From contig CM068545.1 in the NCBI GenBank assembly GCA_035048495.1, positions 25,569,717 to 25,633,716 of the forward strand: a stretch of 64,000 bases of DNA. The letters run 5' to 3'. How positions within the stretch are numbered: position 1 is the stretch's first letter; every line of letters begins with the position of its first letter. Under the pieces are notes generated by a model, which saw only the letters and a list, made by a program, of their open reading frames with translations, was not told where the DNA came from and searched no databases. Source of the DNA: Euptelea pleiosperma. Lineage: Eukaryota; Streptophyta; Magnoliopsida; Ranunculales; Eupteleaceae. Shown piece by piece: positions 1 through 12,093 of this stretch. Both the position numbers and the translations under genes were made by a program.

Positions 1-94
1 ACGGTGTTGTGTAAGAACCTCTGTAACTCGGTAACTTTCTATTAGTGATATTTTAACCATGGTTTTAAAAACGACCGTTTAAAAGGTAACGCCC

Positions 95-1353
95 TGTGGG
101 GGAAAATATTTGATCTATCCCACACAATCTTCGAGGTCAGAGGATTCGTATTTCGATGATGATCCGACCCTGATGCTTCAGGACAAAACTTCTTTCTCCG
201 CTGCGAATGATAGGATGATCTCCAGATGAGACGTGGTTGTACCTGTTGACAACACTCCGACGCTCAAGTCAATATAAGATGTGCTAACAGGGCTTAGGAA
301 AAATAGTAAAATATTTCAGAGTGTAAGCTATCTGGATCTGGAGAGCAAGATCCTCTTCTCAGTTCTGAGGGTCATGTATTTATACCCCTAGAACTGGCGT
401 GACTCACCTTCTACGTGTCCACTTCTGGTTAGTCAGTTATGATCTGAAGAGATTCTGTTATGAAATTGCATCTTCTTGTTAGATCCTAACAGCCCCTATT
501 CAGTTATATCTGTGGCGACTGAGGTGGCATTCCTCGTGGCAGATATTTGAATAGGAAAACATCAGAGCTGTGCGTCAAACTAACTGCTACGTGGCCAACA
601 TTCAATGGATAGATAAGCAATTAACTGTATTATAGTTTAGAATACTTATCTCGTTTGTAGAATTCTGTATACTTCTCGGGATGGATAGAAGTCTATTCCC
701 GTCAAGTAAGCTACTGATATTGTCGGGATAAGATAATTGTTACTCCCGTCAAATAGGCCGTTCGATCTTGTCGGGATGAGATAAACGTTACTCCCATCAA
801 GTAGGTCGTCTGACCTTGTAGGGACGTGTTGTACGTCATTCCCGTTAACTATATCACTTGACCTTGTCGGGATGTGATTGAATGTAAATCCTGTTAAGCG
901 TATTACTTGACCTTGTTGGGACGTGTTGTACTTCATTCTCGTCAAGCGTATCACTTGACCTTATTGGGGAATATTCGAGTGTCATTCTTGCCAAGTAAGG
1001 TTGTAAAATTTGTCGGGATGAATTAAATGACCTTCCCGTCAAGTAGACCGATCATTAATGTGTCGGGCAGGATTGAATGCTTCTCCGACACATTAATGGC
1101 TGACGCTTCAATACGTACCGTTACCAATGCTGCTCTAAGATGTTCTCTTCTAATCACTTCCTCTGACACGTGGTGTTTCCATTAGGTGTATGACAGGAGT
1201 GGACTGGTCATGATCTCTGACAAATTCTTTGGCTCATTTATTCACGCATGCTGGACGATACCACGTGTCGACCTTTTCATATCTCGCACGTGCCATGCCA
1301 GTAACACGTGTCATCATATTATTTGCCAGAAAATACGGTACCCACATGCCCCA
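95..1353 (-). mobile_element. Solo LTR, Ty3/gypsy type (possibly Tat lineage), minus strand
   Basis: Read on the minus strand the segment starts TGGGGCATGTGG and ends TTTTCCCCCACA. Flanks are cgccc (90-94) and cgcct (1354-1358), a 5-bp target duplication with one mismatch. Minus-strand order is U3 with tandem repeats (660-1080), a TATAAATAC box near 370-380, then a stretch containing TTGACTTGAGCGTCGGAG near 255-275, which resembles R/U5 motifs I associate with Tat-type LTRs. No internal domain is present, so it is a solo LTR. Lineage assignment is from motif memory and tentative; the boundaries are better supported. Confidence 0.7.
660..1080. repeat. Diverged 48-bp tandem repeat, about nine copies, in the solo LTR
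   Basis: The core tgtcgggat/tgttgggac recurs near 674, 722, 770, 817, 865, 914, 962, 1011 and 1061, spacing 47-50 bp. Each unit also carries a cccgtcaag-like core and most have cttgacctt. Because 48 is divisible by three, one minus-strand frame stays open for 102 codons with a 16-residue repeat; this is a by-product of the repeat and not a gene. It lies in the U3 part of the LTR. Confidence 0.85.
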
Positions 1354-1747
1354 CGCCTGTTTCCGTTAAAACCGTTTAAACACATTTTATCGTTTTTGAA
1401 TAAAACAGTCATTTTTTTTGTTTTAACGGACGTTAAAATTGTTTAAACACTCGTCTAATTATGAAAACTTTTGTGAAAAAAATGGCCGTTAAATCTGTTT
1501 AATTCTATTAAAATCAATTTAATTTTCGTTATAATCCGTTAAATTCTATTTTTTTAATTTTCAAATTTCAAATTTCAAGTTTCAAAATTTGAATTTCAGC
1601 GCCATTTTTTCCATTTTTTTCTGTTAAAATCGTTAAAATCCATTTTTTCCATTTTTGCCCCTGGCCGTTTCAATTAGTTTTAACGGCCGTTTAAATGGTA
1701 ACGCCCCCAGTCCGTTTAACCGTTAAAACGGTCTCCTTTAAACCTTG

Positions 1748-3497
1748 AATTTAACGACTAGACGTGGTCTTGTAGTTTTCCTTGAGGAAGTTTCCACGTA
1801 AAAATCGCATCTGTAGTGATTGAAATATTTATTTCCTCACTTGTTATAGATTACATCAAACGATTAAGGAATAATATATATTTGATATATTAAATCTCAA
1901 TTGGTTGAGATTATCACATTCTTAATCAATCCTTAGACATTGTATGCGACTAAGTACCCTTGAACTTAGACCAGTAATTTGAATATTAGGTTGATAATTA
2001 AGTAATTTATTTTAGGTTAACATCTACCAGCATAGGAAATATTTTAAAGACCATTCTCCAGATTGAGACAAATGTATTGGAGTAGACGATCATTATCTTG
2101 TGGCATTTATGGCCAAAATCCCATCGTTGCACCACCCTCGGAATTTGTAATGATGTACGAACAATTTTTCTGCCCATATACAGATGTGCCTCGTGTGACA
2201 CGTGGGCCGTGTTTATGGTGATAGTCCATATTCCCAGTCTATTGAGAAGCTACCTCCTGAGAAGCTCCTTCTCAGCACAAAGGGAATAGGGGTGAATGTG
2301 TGCCTAAATTAAAATGGCCTGCACCCGGCCCCCATCATCTATGTGTCCCTTCGAGATCAATGTAGAAGGGGCATTTCGTCTTTGTAACAATTTGGATAAG
2401 AGTTGTTCTACTCGGATTACTATCTTAGTACCTAGAAGCCTTTGTCCGTTGTTTGACTGAATACAGAGGATGGATTAGTAGAGGGGAGAAGAAGAGCTAG
2501 TTTAGGCAAAGGAGCCCATCTACTCGACAATTCCACATAATTCCATTCATAGTAGCAACCCTTCCTTGACCACGAACAACTCCAAACAAACCAAGATGGG
2601 ACGTGACCTACTTCTCGGAATGATGAGAAGAGGTTCGACCGTTGCTTCATTCACACGCTATTTACCCCGTACTACCTCTATGCTTGCTCTATTGCCCATG
2701 CATGGCAGATAGGGTACACCACATCTCTCCAACCCGGGTCCCTTATAAGTAGGGGCTTCCTCACTATAAAAGGGGAGGAAAATAAGGGGGCATAAGCTCT
2801 TTCTCTCTCTAACTTGAGCTTTCAACTTTCTTGTTTTAGTTGTAGAAATGTTAGTCGGCCATTCAAGTTGGACATTGAGGTGTTGGGTCAAATTTACCCC
2901 TCTAGGCCTAGATTTGACTACATGCTTGAGCTTGTAGAGTTAAAACCGTTGCCCAAACGGAATTACTTTAGAAAGAGAGCCTTTTTTTAGTACTCCACAA
3001 AAGTGGCTTCGTGTCGTCTTCTTCTCCTTGGTAGGGGTGTAGATGGGCTGGGCCTGGGCTTAGTGTTTTGTTAAATCTATAATAGGCCAAAGCCCGAGGC
3101 TCAGTTTGGCACAGTTTAAAATCTGTCATGGGTTGGCCCAATAACAAGTTACAACCCAGTATACCTTGACCTCCGCCGAATCTACGTAAAGCCACAATAA
3201 AATAATGACGCGAGGGCCCATTGTGGAGTACTCCATAAGGGCATCCTTACTGGATCATTACTATTTCGATAAAACGACGGAAGGAAAAGTTTACCACGTT
3301 TGCCACTAGCCAGACGAAACGTGGCAGATGTTAGTCACCTACCCTGCGTGAAGTCGTTCCGGCCACATGATTAAAGCGCCGAATAAAAAAATAAAAGCAA
3401 AAAAGAAAGAGAAGCTTACCAACAAACAAACAAAAAAAAAAGAAAAAAATAACGAAGATATTCTCCAGATCGAGCAAATCTTTGGTGACTTGTGTCC
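1748..3497. other. No gene seen; TATA-bearing repeat fragment near 2,690-2,900
   Basis: No convincing coding sequence on either strand. A TATAAAAGG box at 2765-2773 followed by a CT-rich stretch looks like a fragment of an LTR promoter, but no LTR ends were found. At about 3032-3190 a sequence beginning taggggtgtagatggg with gggctgggcctggg words resembles one end of a hAT-like MITE whose other end I could not identify. Confidence 0.3.
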
Positions 3498-4910
3498 GTC
3501 ATCAAGGTTGATGATGGACCACAGTATGAGCCACATGGCACAATCTTAGAGACTAGTCACCGTATGGATTTTTGACCTATCTCTAAATTGACCTGAATAT
3601 TAAAAATCATTTTGATTAGTTATTTATAACATCTGGATCTGAGTACCTCAAATAGTGCTAATATCCACGGTTAAAAATCAACCAATGACAAAGACTCCAA
3701 TCCAACGGTTAAAAATTAGTAATCAGTCTATATTTTGGTTCTTACATCTACCTAAGGATGGGCCAAACATCTATACGGTCAATGATCTATAAGAATATGC
3801 CGCGTGGTCATAGTATGGTCCGTTATTCCGTCATCAAAGATAAAATAACTCCAGGTCCATCTTGTCCCTCCAATCTAATCCGTACAATCCGCACTGACTA
3901 CTTGTCGGTGGGCACCTTCGATACCAGCCACTAACCTCCATGGACCCTCACACCTGTCTCCACATTTGTGGATACAAAAAACTCTGTCCCCACTGCCTCT
4001 CAGAAACTCGGGCAGCAGCGCGACCTGCCTGGGAATCCCAAACACTCTCCAAAATTGCTGACGGACATCTTTGAGCAAGATGTCACGGACGTCCTGTAAC
4101 CACGTGGCACACTCTTAGAGATTACTGACTCAATATATGTTTGGCCCATCCCTAGGTCGTCCAACAGACCAAATGGGTGATATCTAACCATCGGATCTGA
4201 GTACCCCCAAATAACGCTCGAATTCCACAGTTAAAAATAAACCAAGACTCGGATCCAATGGTTAAAAATCAACAATCAGGCTGATTTTTGGTCTATGGTC
4301 CACTATAGATGGGCTAAAACAGAATATAACTTCGATGGCGGACGTTCTATGAGACACGTGGCATATTTATAGAGATCGATGACCGAATAGATGTTTGGCC
4401 CATCCCTAGATGGAGCTACATAGCAAAAGTCAACCCTGATTAGTGACTTCAAACCTTTGGATCTTTGTACCCAAATAATGCTTGAATTTCACGGTTACTA
4501 ATCAACCCATGCAAATGACTGCAATCCAACCGTTAGAAATCACCAATCAGGCTAATTTTTGGTCTGTTGGTCCATCTAGGCTTGAGCCAAACATCCATAC
4601 GGTTAGAGATCTCTAAGAGTGTTCCACGTGGCTCTTAAGTCCATCGTCCCTCAGCAAAGTTCTACTGGCCAAAACATCGTACAGTCAGTGTTCTCTCAGA
4701 ATGTGCCACGTATGGCCACGTCCGTGAGCGTATACGGTCAGAGATGTCTAAGAGTGTGAAACGTGGCTCTTACGGGTCCGTCATCAACGTTGATAACGGA
4801 CGTCGGTCAGTAAAGTTCTACTCATCAAAACATCCATACAGTCAGTGTTCTCTAAGAATGTGGCACGTATGGCCACGTCCGTGAGCGTACAACGTCCGTC
4901 GTCAAAGATT
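3498..4910. repeat. Cluster of old foldback units related to the Mutator-like MITEs at 31 and 32.6 kb
   Basis: At least three degenerate copies (about 3498-3840, 4075-4340, 4330-4640) share cacgtggc, catccatacggtcag, gattagtgattt and aatcaggctgatttttgg with the complete elements at 31,020-31,417 and 32,594-32,989. Arms are inverted relative to each other within units. At 4678-4732 and 4834-4888 a 55-bp segment ending cacgtccgtgagcgta is duplicated with 156-bp spacing. Target duplications are no longer recognisable. The cluster is immediately upstream of the putative NF-YA leader exon, so its many CACGTGG/ACGTGGC motifs could sit in the promoter region. Confidence 0.6.
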
Positions 4911-4954
4911 TATTCTTAATTAACTGTCGAACCGTCACGAATATATTATTTTAG

Positions 4955-5289
4955 TATATAAATTTAAGAAATTTAAATAAATAATAAATAATAAACGAAT
5001 AAATGCGAAAAGAAAATGACGCTGTCACCCTCAGGAAAACGTCGTCCCTAGGATCATACTGTTTGATGATCTTCGAGATTCGTTTTATAAGTATCCCGAG
5101 GAAAATCCAATGATAAATGCCTAGGGAGAACGTTTTACTGAGGATGACAGTAATGCAGCTCAACCCGAAAGGAAAAAAGGAGAAGGTCCGGATAGATGCT
5201 GCGAAGTACGCTGTTAAACAAATCCATTTCGAAGTTCTCTCTCTCAGTCGTTGTAGCAAAGGGAGGAGTCTGGAATTTTTCTTTATAAG
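4955..5289 (+). promoter_or_regulatory. Putative core promoter and first noncoding exon of the NF-YA gene
   Basis: A TATA-like box TATATAAAT is at 4955-4963. Downstream is a CT-rich leader (cgaagttctctctctcag) and an AAG|GTAAGAG donor (exon end 5289), followed by a T-rich sequence typical of plant leader introns. The nearest downstream exon with a matching acceptor is 16,089, the NF-YA start exon. The link is inferred from splice signals, composition and the known habit of plant NF-YA genes to have leader introns; transcription start and exon start are not determined. Confidence 0.35.
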
Positions 5290-5815
5290 GTAAGAGAAAA
5301 ATAAACCCTAATTCCTGGTTTTCCCGTTTTTTATAATCTTGTTCGTTTTCTGTCTCTTCAATCTTTAATTCTATATGGTCTTCCTGCTTTGATTTTTTGC
5401 TAGTCGTTTCCTTTGATTGAATCGATTTGTATGTATTTTGTTCTTTTGATCTATTGTGGCGCGTCGTTTTCTTGCATTGAAATCTTATATGCTGAATGAA
5501 ATTGAAACCCTAAAAGCTTGTTGATTTGGTATTTGAAGTCGGTAGTGAATTTGTTATCTGATTTATTGCTGGGAATTTGATAGAAAAATGGTAATAATTG
5601 AGTTATTTTAGTTGATATTTCGTTTCTAGTCATAAATGGTCGATAATGGAGAAGAGTACAATGGTTAGGTAGTCTGGATAGGGTTTTATTTAGAGTTCAT
5701 CTTGATAAATGACGGTACTTGGTGTTGGTTGAAGTTATTATGTTTCTTTTGTTAGAACCGAGTAGTGTTGTAAGTTTGTCATCTCTGGTAGTAGTAAGAA
5801 TCGAACAGTTGCGAA

Positions 5816-6155
5816 CAAGGTTTAAAATATCGTTCTGTCTTGGTGTTTCGGTAAGCTGACAGAACAAGACGTATCGACCGAAATGAAACTGAACGAGACA
5901 ATGGAAAAAACAGTATATATTTTGATAAAATTAAATCATTTTCTAATATTTAATTAGGCTACAAGCTTGTTTTTTTAGCAATTATATGTGTGATAAAAGA
6001 CATCATTAAAGTAAGCTTCAAACCTGTTTTAGTACTTAAATTAGGCTTTTGGAACGAGACGATACATTCCCCAATGAAACTACTGAAATGAGATGTCTCT
6101 GTACACAACCGAAACGAGACGTCTCGGTTGAAACGAAACAAAATTTTGAACCATG
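5816..6155. mobile_element. hAT-like MITE (GAGACGAAACG word)
   Basis: The left end is CAAGGTTTAAAATATCG; the right end reverse-complemented is CATGGTTCAAAATTTTG. Flanks gttgcgaa (5808-5815) and cttgcaaa (6156-6163) match at 6 of 8. The interior is made of gaaacgagacg/cgtctcggttg words. A second copy lies in opposite orientation at 8561-8895, with nearly the same ends. Noncoding. Confidence 0.7.
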
Positions 6156-6619
6156 CTTGCAAATTGAAAGGAATAATTGGTTTAAGACACGCCAATTAGT
6201 TTTTATTATTTATTTGATTATGTTGTTTATTTGTTAGAATGTTTGTTGCAAGGGGAATTTGGACTGCAAGCTGACACTGTGAGTCAGTTGGACATGTAGA
6301 ATTTGGTGCAAAGTTGGGTTGAACTTTTCAGGTCTCACGTGCATTGACAAAACAAATGGAGTTGAAATGTTTTCAAGGATGTTTTTGAACTTCATAATAG
6401 ATGTGAACTTGAGGTAGGAACAACAAAATGGTTTCAAGAGAAAAGATTTGGCACAAGTTCTATACTAGCTGCCAACCTGATGGAGCCCTCATTCATTTGG
6501 GCTTGGGACATGAATGTAAGCCTAAAGCCTTTCATTGGCAGAGCCGTTAGACAGTTATGCTTTGTAGAGCATAATGTTGGGCAATTAAAATGTAACATGT
6601 TTGTAAAATAAGTGTATTA

Positions 6620-6945
6620 ACTATAGGACGAGGATGTTGGGATTGACGAGTAGATTCAACGGGGAATAAAATAAAGGGAAGTCAATTGAGATGGTTTCGG
6701 CATGTAAAACAAAGACCAATGGCATCACCAATGAGAAGGAATGCTTTGGTGGAGTTTGAAGCCTCTAAAACGGCGAGAGGAAGGCTGAAAGTGATTTGGA
6801 CCGAGGTAGTAAGGAAATATTTGAGGGGGAACTCCTTAATAGAAGATAAAGCTCTAGATAGAAGAAGTGAATGGTGAAATAGGATTCATGTTTCTGACCC
6901 TAAATAGTTTTTGTAAGGCATTGTAAATGATGATGGATGTGAACT
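6620..6945 (+). mobile_element. RTE-type LINE, 3' end fragment
   Basis: Translation 6686-6877 gives RWFRHVKQRPMASPMRR, then VRKYLRGNSLIEDKALDRR and EW, followed after the stop by RIHV-like coding. This is the characteristic C-terminus of plant RTE reverse-transcriptase ORFs (R-W-x-GHV-x-RRP...DR-x-EWR-x-RIH-V). The tail ggcattgtaaatgatgatgg is the short GAT-rich end of RTE elements. It is a 5'-truncated, dead copy in the NF-YA leader intron. Confidence 0.8.
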
Positions 6946-8027
6946 TGGGTCGTGAATAGTCTGCTCTTTCTACCTATAAAAAAAAATAGCCTGCTCTTTC
7001 TGCTTCTTGTTGATATCCCTGTAGACTTGTTTATCTTGAACTCGATGGATGTGGGTAGAGGATGGGGTGCTAATATTTATATGAAGTAAGAACTCTGTTT
7101 AGAAGCTGGTTTTAATACTAGGACTACAGAAACATGTATTATGCAAGATAAGCAGATACTATACCATTCTATACGATATTGATATATGTTTGGAATTTTA
7201 TCAATGTAGGTAAAACCCACCTCATTGTCTTTTCATTAAGTCTAGATACACCCTAGCAATGTTCTAAAAGTCAATTGAATTATGAAACTATTAGGGGTTT
7301 GAACTAGATAAATTGTGAACTGGAGGGGTATTTAAAAAAAATAATAGAATGTATAAAATATTTACATATTAATGAAAACATGGTATGATCAAGTTAATTT
7401 TTTGATGCCATGTTAATTGTGTTATAATTATGTTAAGTTTCAGTCAATTTATAACAGGCAAAGGCAATTTAATGTAGTAATAAGTGATTCCTTACTTTAT
7501 TTTCTGTGTATAAACTTGATCACAATTTAAGATGTCCATTATGCATCACTCCATTCTCCTTTTCGATTAGGGTTATGATACTATTTTTCCAGATAGGATT
7601 AAATCTACTAGTGCTTCATTTTTTCCAGTGGTAGGATCCTTAATCAGATTGTAAGTTATTGTCTTTACGATATTGTATCCAAGACTTTTTTTTAACAAGC
7701 AACTAAAAGTTCATTAGAATAGAGATATGAAAGAAAAACTAAGAAGAAAATTCCCTAGGCATACACTATGTCTATTTACAACAATACACATTTCTTTCGG
7801 AGGATTTGGCAAAATCATTGGCATTGCATAATTATATGACAAAAAACATAAACCAAAGTCTCGAACTATCTTGTGTTTGCTAGTTGACATGGTCCCTTCT
7901 TTGCTCCCTTGTCCCCCACAAAATTGTGTTGGTAGCATTTTATGTGCGTTATTTAATCAAGGGAACTATATATATCCAACCTTGCCATGTAGCTTGTAAT
8001 TTTTTTTTGCCTTAGTAGTCTTTGTTT
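6946..8027. other. No gene or clear repeat seen
   Basis: AT-rich leader-intron sequence. Short open frames on both strands resemble nothing I recognise. Confidence 0.3.
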
Positions 8028-8092
8028 TCGGAGGAACATGATTCGTGCAACCAACCCCGTATAGTTGGGATAAGGCTTATGATGATGTTTGG
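8028..8092 (+). mobile_element. RTE LINE 3' tail
   Basis: The sequence gattcgtgcaaccaacccc, then tagttgggataaggctt and atgatgatg, is the 3' terminal segment seen at the ends of the other RTE copies in this window (compare 13,370-13,430). Only the last ~65 bp survive. Confidence 0.65.
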
Positions 8093-8560
8093 CATTGAGC
8101 AAAAGGGACCACTCATAGGCGGACAACAACTCCCGAATTACATATTTAATCGCAGAACATTAGCTCTTGCCAAAATTAAAGGTCATCTATTGCTGAGATC
8201 CGAGCACGTTTTGAGGCGCAAAGTTAGACCTACGGAGCCATCAAAGCTATCCCCACCCTGAGGAGGTATGATCAGGGCATGCATGACACTCCTCTGAGTT
8301 CACGATGATGATTTTGATGATAGAGCCTTTGTTTTTGATTGGACATTATACCGTGTAAGTAATCTCTTCATTATTATCCTTGGTTTTTACTCCAAGTGCT
8401 ATTCATTTGAAACATTCCCTACACACGAGAAGTTGGGTAAATCTTATAAGAGTTGAACAAGTCGTACGCACACGCACGAGAAATCAGATGGATAACAATC
8501 TTTCCCTCTCGTTAATAAATACTTTTGTTATTGCTAAAAAAGCCCCTATCAATATATTGT

Positions 8561-8895
8561 CATGGTTCAAAATTTCGTTTCGCTTCGTTTTGTCTCGGCC
8601 GAGATGTCTCGTTCCGCTAGTGTACTGATACGATACATTGGGGAATGTAGCCTCTCATGCCAAAAGCCTAATTTAAGTATCAAAACTAGTTTTAAAGCTT
8701 ATTTTCATGATATATGTGACACAAATAAATGTTAAAAACAAGTTTGTTGCCTAATTAAGTATTAGAAAATGGTTTAATTTTAACGAGACATACTATTTTT
8801 TCGATTGTCTCGTTCCATTTTGTTTCTTCTTGGTCGATATGTCTTGTTCTGTCAACTTATCGAGACAACGAGATGAAACGATATTTTAAACCTTG
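8561..8895. mobile_element. hAT-like MITE (GAGACGAAACG word), second copy
   Basis: The left end is CATGGTTCAAAATTTCG; the right end reverse-complemented is CAAGGTTTAAAATATCG. Flanks tatattgt (8553-8560) and tatgttgt (8896-8903) differ at one position. Interior words are tcggccgagatgtctcg and gagacaacgagatgaaacg. It is in inverted orientation to 5816-6155. Confidence 0.75.
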
Positions 8896-9394
8896 TATGT
8901 TGTATATCTATCTATGTGGGGTTGGAAGTAGTTGGGGTCATCCTCTAGGTCTCCAAAGCTCACATGGTATGTTTGTTGGATGTGTTCATAATAGTCATCC
9001 TAATCCATGTACTCCCTTTACAACAATGTACTGTGTCAGAAAATTTTGGTATTACTATGGGATACTAAAGTTTTGTTTTTAAGTGGTCTTCAGGTTGAGA
9101 GCCAACCTTGGTAGGAGTGACGTTTTCGTCGTCGGTGAGGTGGACAATATAGGGGCAATAGCCAGTACATTGAAGTGCAAGGTGGGTACTTTCCAACATC
9201 GTCGCTTGGCTAACCCTTTGGAGCATGTGGGGCCTAATATTGGAATAATCTGAACAAAGATTTGCCTCTTGGAGGAAAGGTTATTTCTTGAAAGGAGATA
9301 AGATACCTTAATCTAAAGCACATTATCTGGTTTTCTTACTTGTTTTGTCTTGATGTTCACTATTCCAGTACTGATAAAAAAAAGTTCACTATTC

Positions 9395-10390
9395 TAGTTT
9401 GAGTTGCATCTTAAATGGAGCAACTTGAGAGGGATTTCTTATGGCATAGGAAGGAAGATGAGAAAAAAATATTTTTTGGGTGAATGAAAAAGGACTTTGT
9501 TGCCCTAAGGAGATTGTTGAGCTAGGCCTTAGAACTTTTAGGGCTATCAATAGAGCATTTTTAGGTAAGTGCCGTAGATTTGAGGAAGAACCAAAAAGTC
9601 CATGGAGGGTCATTGATAATAATAAATATGGTAGTAGAAGCTTTGGTTGGGATAGTAACAAATTCGGTTAGCATTAGGAAAGGCATATGAAAAGTTGATG
9701 AAGACTTTCTTGAAGGAATCCTCTATAAAGTGTGTGTGGTTGACAAGGTGAGAATTTGGGACTAGTGGTGTGGACTGTGGATAGGTTACCCCGTGTCATG
9801 CTTTTTCCTCTTTATGCAAGAGCAGATTGGTGTGGTATTCATGACATCATGTTAATAAGTGCTATGTGATGGAGGAAGGGAGGCCGAGGTGGAAGCCAAA
9901 GTTTAGAAGAAACTTTGATGGTTGGGAACTATCAAGATCCTTACAGTGGATCACTTGATTAGCTAGAAGAAGATCATAGTAAATTTGTTTGAAATTCAAC
10001 TGCAAGTTTATGACATGCATCTTTGGCTCTTTGATATTGAATGGGTGATGGGAGAAGTTTATGAAGGCTTATCCAAGGTTTGGTTGGATGGGGCTATTGG
10101 AGGGAGAGGGTATATATTATGGAGATTGTTTTCTTTTGCCACATGTTGGTGCTTATGGAGGGGAAGAAATGGGCATATCTTTGAAGATAAGTGCGGTTCT
10201 CTTGAGTTGGTTGTTGATAGGATCAAAGCCTCACTTTGCCATAGAGTTTTCTTAAGGAATTCAAGGGATTTGGTTTGTTGACTTGCCTCATAGTTGAGAT
10301 CTCATTGTAGAAGTCTTGCTAGTGAGTTTGCTCCTCTAGTGACAAGTATTTTGCAATTTCATATATCATGGTGTCCCCTTTTATCAATTT
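9395..10390 (+). mobile_element. L1-type LINE remnant (RT C-terminal and zf-RVT region)
   Basis: Frame pieces include MERDFLWHRKEDEKKIFF, CCPKEIVELGLRTFRAINR and SFGWDSN (9415-9670), then ILWRLFSFATCWCLWRGRN plus IFEDKCGSLELVVDRIKA (10,110-10,235). These match the conserved region after reverse transcriptase in plant L1 ORF2 (FLW..., CxPKexGGLGxR, LWRxRN-x-R-x-FEDK). Several frameshifts and stops are present. The 3' end near 10,390 is A-rich (aacaaacaaaaaagaagaaa). Confidence 0.8.
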
Positions 10391-11182
10391 AATATTCATC
10401 TTTACCTAACAAACAAAAAAGAAGAAAGAAAGAGAAAAGAGAAAAGTGAATTATTATAAGAGGAATGCTAGTAAAGAACACCTAAAGACCTTGCACAGAT
10501 GCAACAACGTGAAAAACTACCACGAAAATTACCTCTATGTAGCCTTTGATATGGAAAGAAAATTACATGCCATAGATATTGAGTCAAGGTATTAAATTTC
10601 AATTTCGAGTTATATTTATCATCTTGGAAATGGAAATATTGCAGAAATAAAACAATTTGCATGAAAATGATGGAAATATTATAGAAGTTTTTGTTGAAAC
10701 TTTAGGAAATAATGAAGACAACTAAATGAACAAAGTATAATTTATTTTGATAAGTAATGAACAAAGTATTTTGTTACATGCTGATGCAATATCTGAGAGT
10801 CTGACAACGAAAAGCAATTGTAATTGCACATATAAATGATTGTAATCATGTCACATTGACCACATACACCTTACATATGGGAAACATTTGCTTATATGGT
10901 ACAAACTATATTCAAAATATGTATTCTATTTCTTTATTATATACTAAAAGAAATTAAAAAGTATAATAACGTGTGGACACACTAATATATCCAGCTAATT
11001 AGAACATGTACGTCTTAACATGCTTATAATGCGTCATAGCAAGTGTTTGATTCACTAGGATCCTTTAATTTGTTCAAATTTAAAAAAAAAATATTTTACA
11101 ATATTATTTGAAAATTATTTTTACAAAATTATGATAATATATGGATGGCTAATCAATAAAGCATATACTAATGAATGAATAT
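10391..11182. other. No gene seen
   Basis: AT-rich leader-intron sequence without recognisable coding or element ends. Confidence 0.3.
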
Positions 11183-11192
11183 TTCATTGTCC

Positions 11193-12093
11193 AAGAAGCG
11201 CCCTACGGCTTATTTGGTCAGGCTGTGCAAAGTTTAAAAAGGCTAGTTCGGGAATTGATGCGTTTTCTCTAAAAAAGGCGAGGTGTAGCCTCGAGGCGGT
11301 ACCGAGGCGTAAGCCTCAGTTTTTAAAAAAAAAGTGCTTAAAAAATTCTAAAAAAAATATAATTAATTCTAGAAAAATGATAAACATCATATCATGTGAA
11401 AAACATAACTGAAATAAGCATAAAAGTAAGTGAGGCTATAACTTTTACCTTAGGAGTGATGCTGTCGGGACTTAGGAATGCTTGACATTGTAGGGTTGTA
11501 TATTTGTTTTCATTCTTGTAGTATAAGTGTGCTCATAATTAGATAGTGGCTGGCTACTTACAGTTTACTTGATTATTTACCTTAATCTTAGTTTTAAGTT
11601 GTTTTTACTCTGTTAAGGACTCTTTATAGTCCTAATTGTCTGTGTGTGTGTCAGCTGCTCTTGTTTTACCATGGTCCTCAAGCATAGATAAATTCTCATC
11701 ATGCACATATTAGCTATACATAAAGAGGTTATAGATGTTATGGTATGTATAGATCTAGTAGAGAGGGTATTTTGGAAAAGAAAAGGAAATAAGTAAAAAA
11801 AAAATGAAAAAAAGGGTTCATAGTTTTAGCATTAACTGTGCAAACTGCGGCTTAAGCCTCAGTTGCGCCTCGAGGCGTACGCCTCACTGAACTGAGGCTT
11901 ACGCCTCAGTTATATACCTTGAGGCTATAGCCTCAATCGCTTTTTTAAACTTTGAGGTTGTGGGGGGTTGTACCCATAGATAGACCTAGGATCAAGTCTT
12001 TGGGAGGTAATTCCCAAAAACTTGGGTTCGGTCCCGTTCTTACCTTAGGGGGAAATAATAAATGTTTACGTTTCAAAAAAAAAAATAAAAAAA
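11193..12093 (+). mobile_element. SINE-like element, split by a hAT-like MITE
   Basis: Direct repeats ttcattgtcc flank the unit (11,183-11,192 and 12,094-12,103). Removing the MITE (11,228-11,954) and one 8-bp duplication leaves about 166 bp that starts aagaagcgccctacggctta, contains a pol III B-box-like gggttcggtcccg (12,023-12,036) and ends in an A-rich tail. Variable-length flanking repeats, an internal B-box and a 3' A tail are SINE hallmarks. The A box is not clear. Confidence 0.6.
11228..11954. mobile_element. hAT-like MITE (GAGGCGTAAGCCTC word)
   Basis: Ends are CAAAGTTTAAAAAGGC and, reverse-complemented, CAAAGTTTAAAAAAGC. Flanks aggctgtg (11,220-11,227) and aggttgtg (11,955-11,962) match at 7 of 8. 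The interior is dominated near both ends by gcctcgaggcg and gaggcttacgcctcag palindromes; the middle is AT-rich and noncoding. It is inserted in the SINE-like element. Confidence 0.75.

Larger units (their letters stand above)
58..1747. mobile_element. hAT-like MITE (CGTTAAAACGG word), split by a solo LTR
   Basis: The left end reads CATGGTTTTAAAAACG and the right end, reverse-complemented, reads CAAGGTTTAAAGG. The flanking 8-mers are attttaac (50-57) and aatttaac (1748-1755), a target duplication with one mismatch. Remaining internal sequence (59-94 and 1354-1747) is built of cgttaaaa/ccgtttaa words. Without the LTR at 95-1353 the element is about 430 bp, close to its relative at 56,229-56,643, which shares the right-hand segment with gaatttcagcgccattttt and aacgccccagtcc. 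hAT assignment is inferred from the 8-bp duplication; no transposase is present. Confidence 0.75.

Noticed and set aside
646..954. Minus-strand open frame encoding a 16-residue repeat protein
   Set aside because: The 48-bp tandem repeat is a multiple of three, which keeps the frame open; it lies in LTR U3 sequence.
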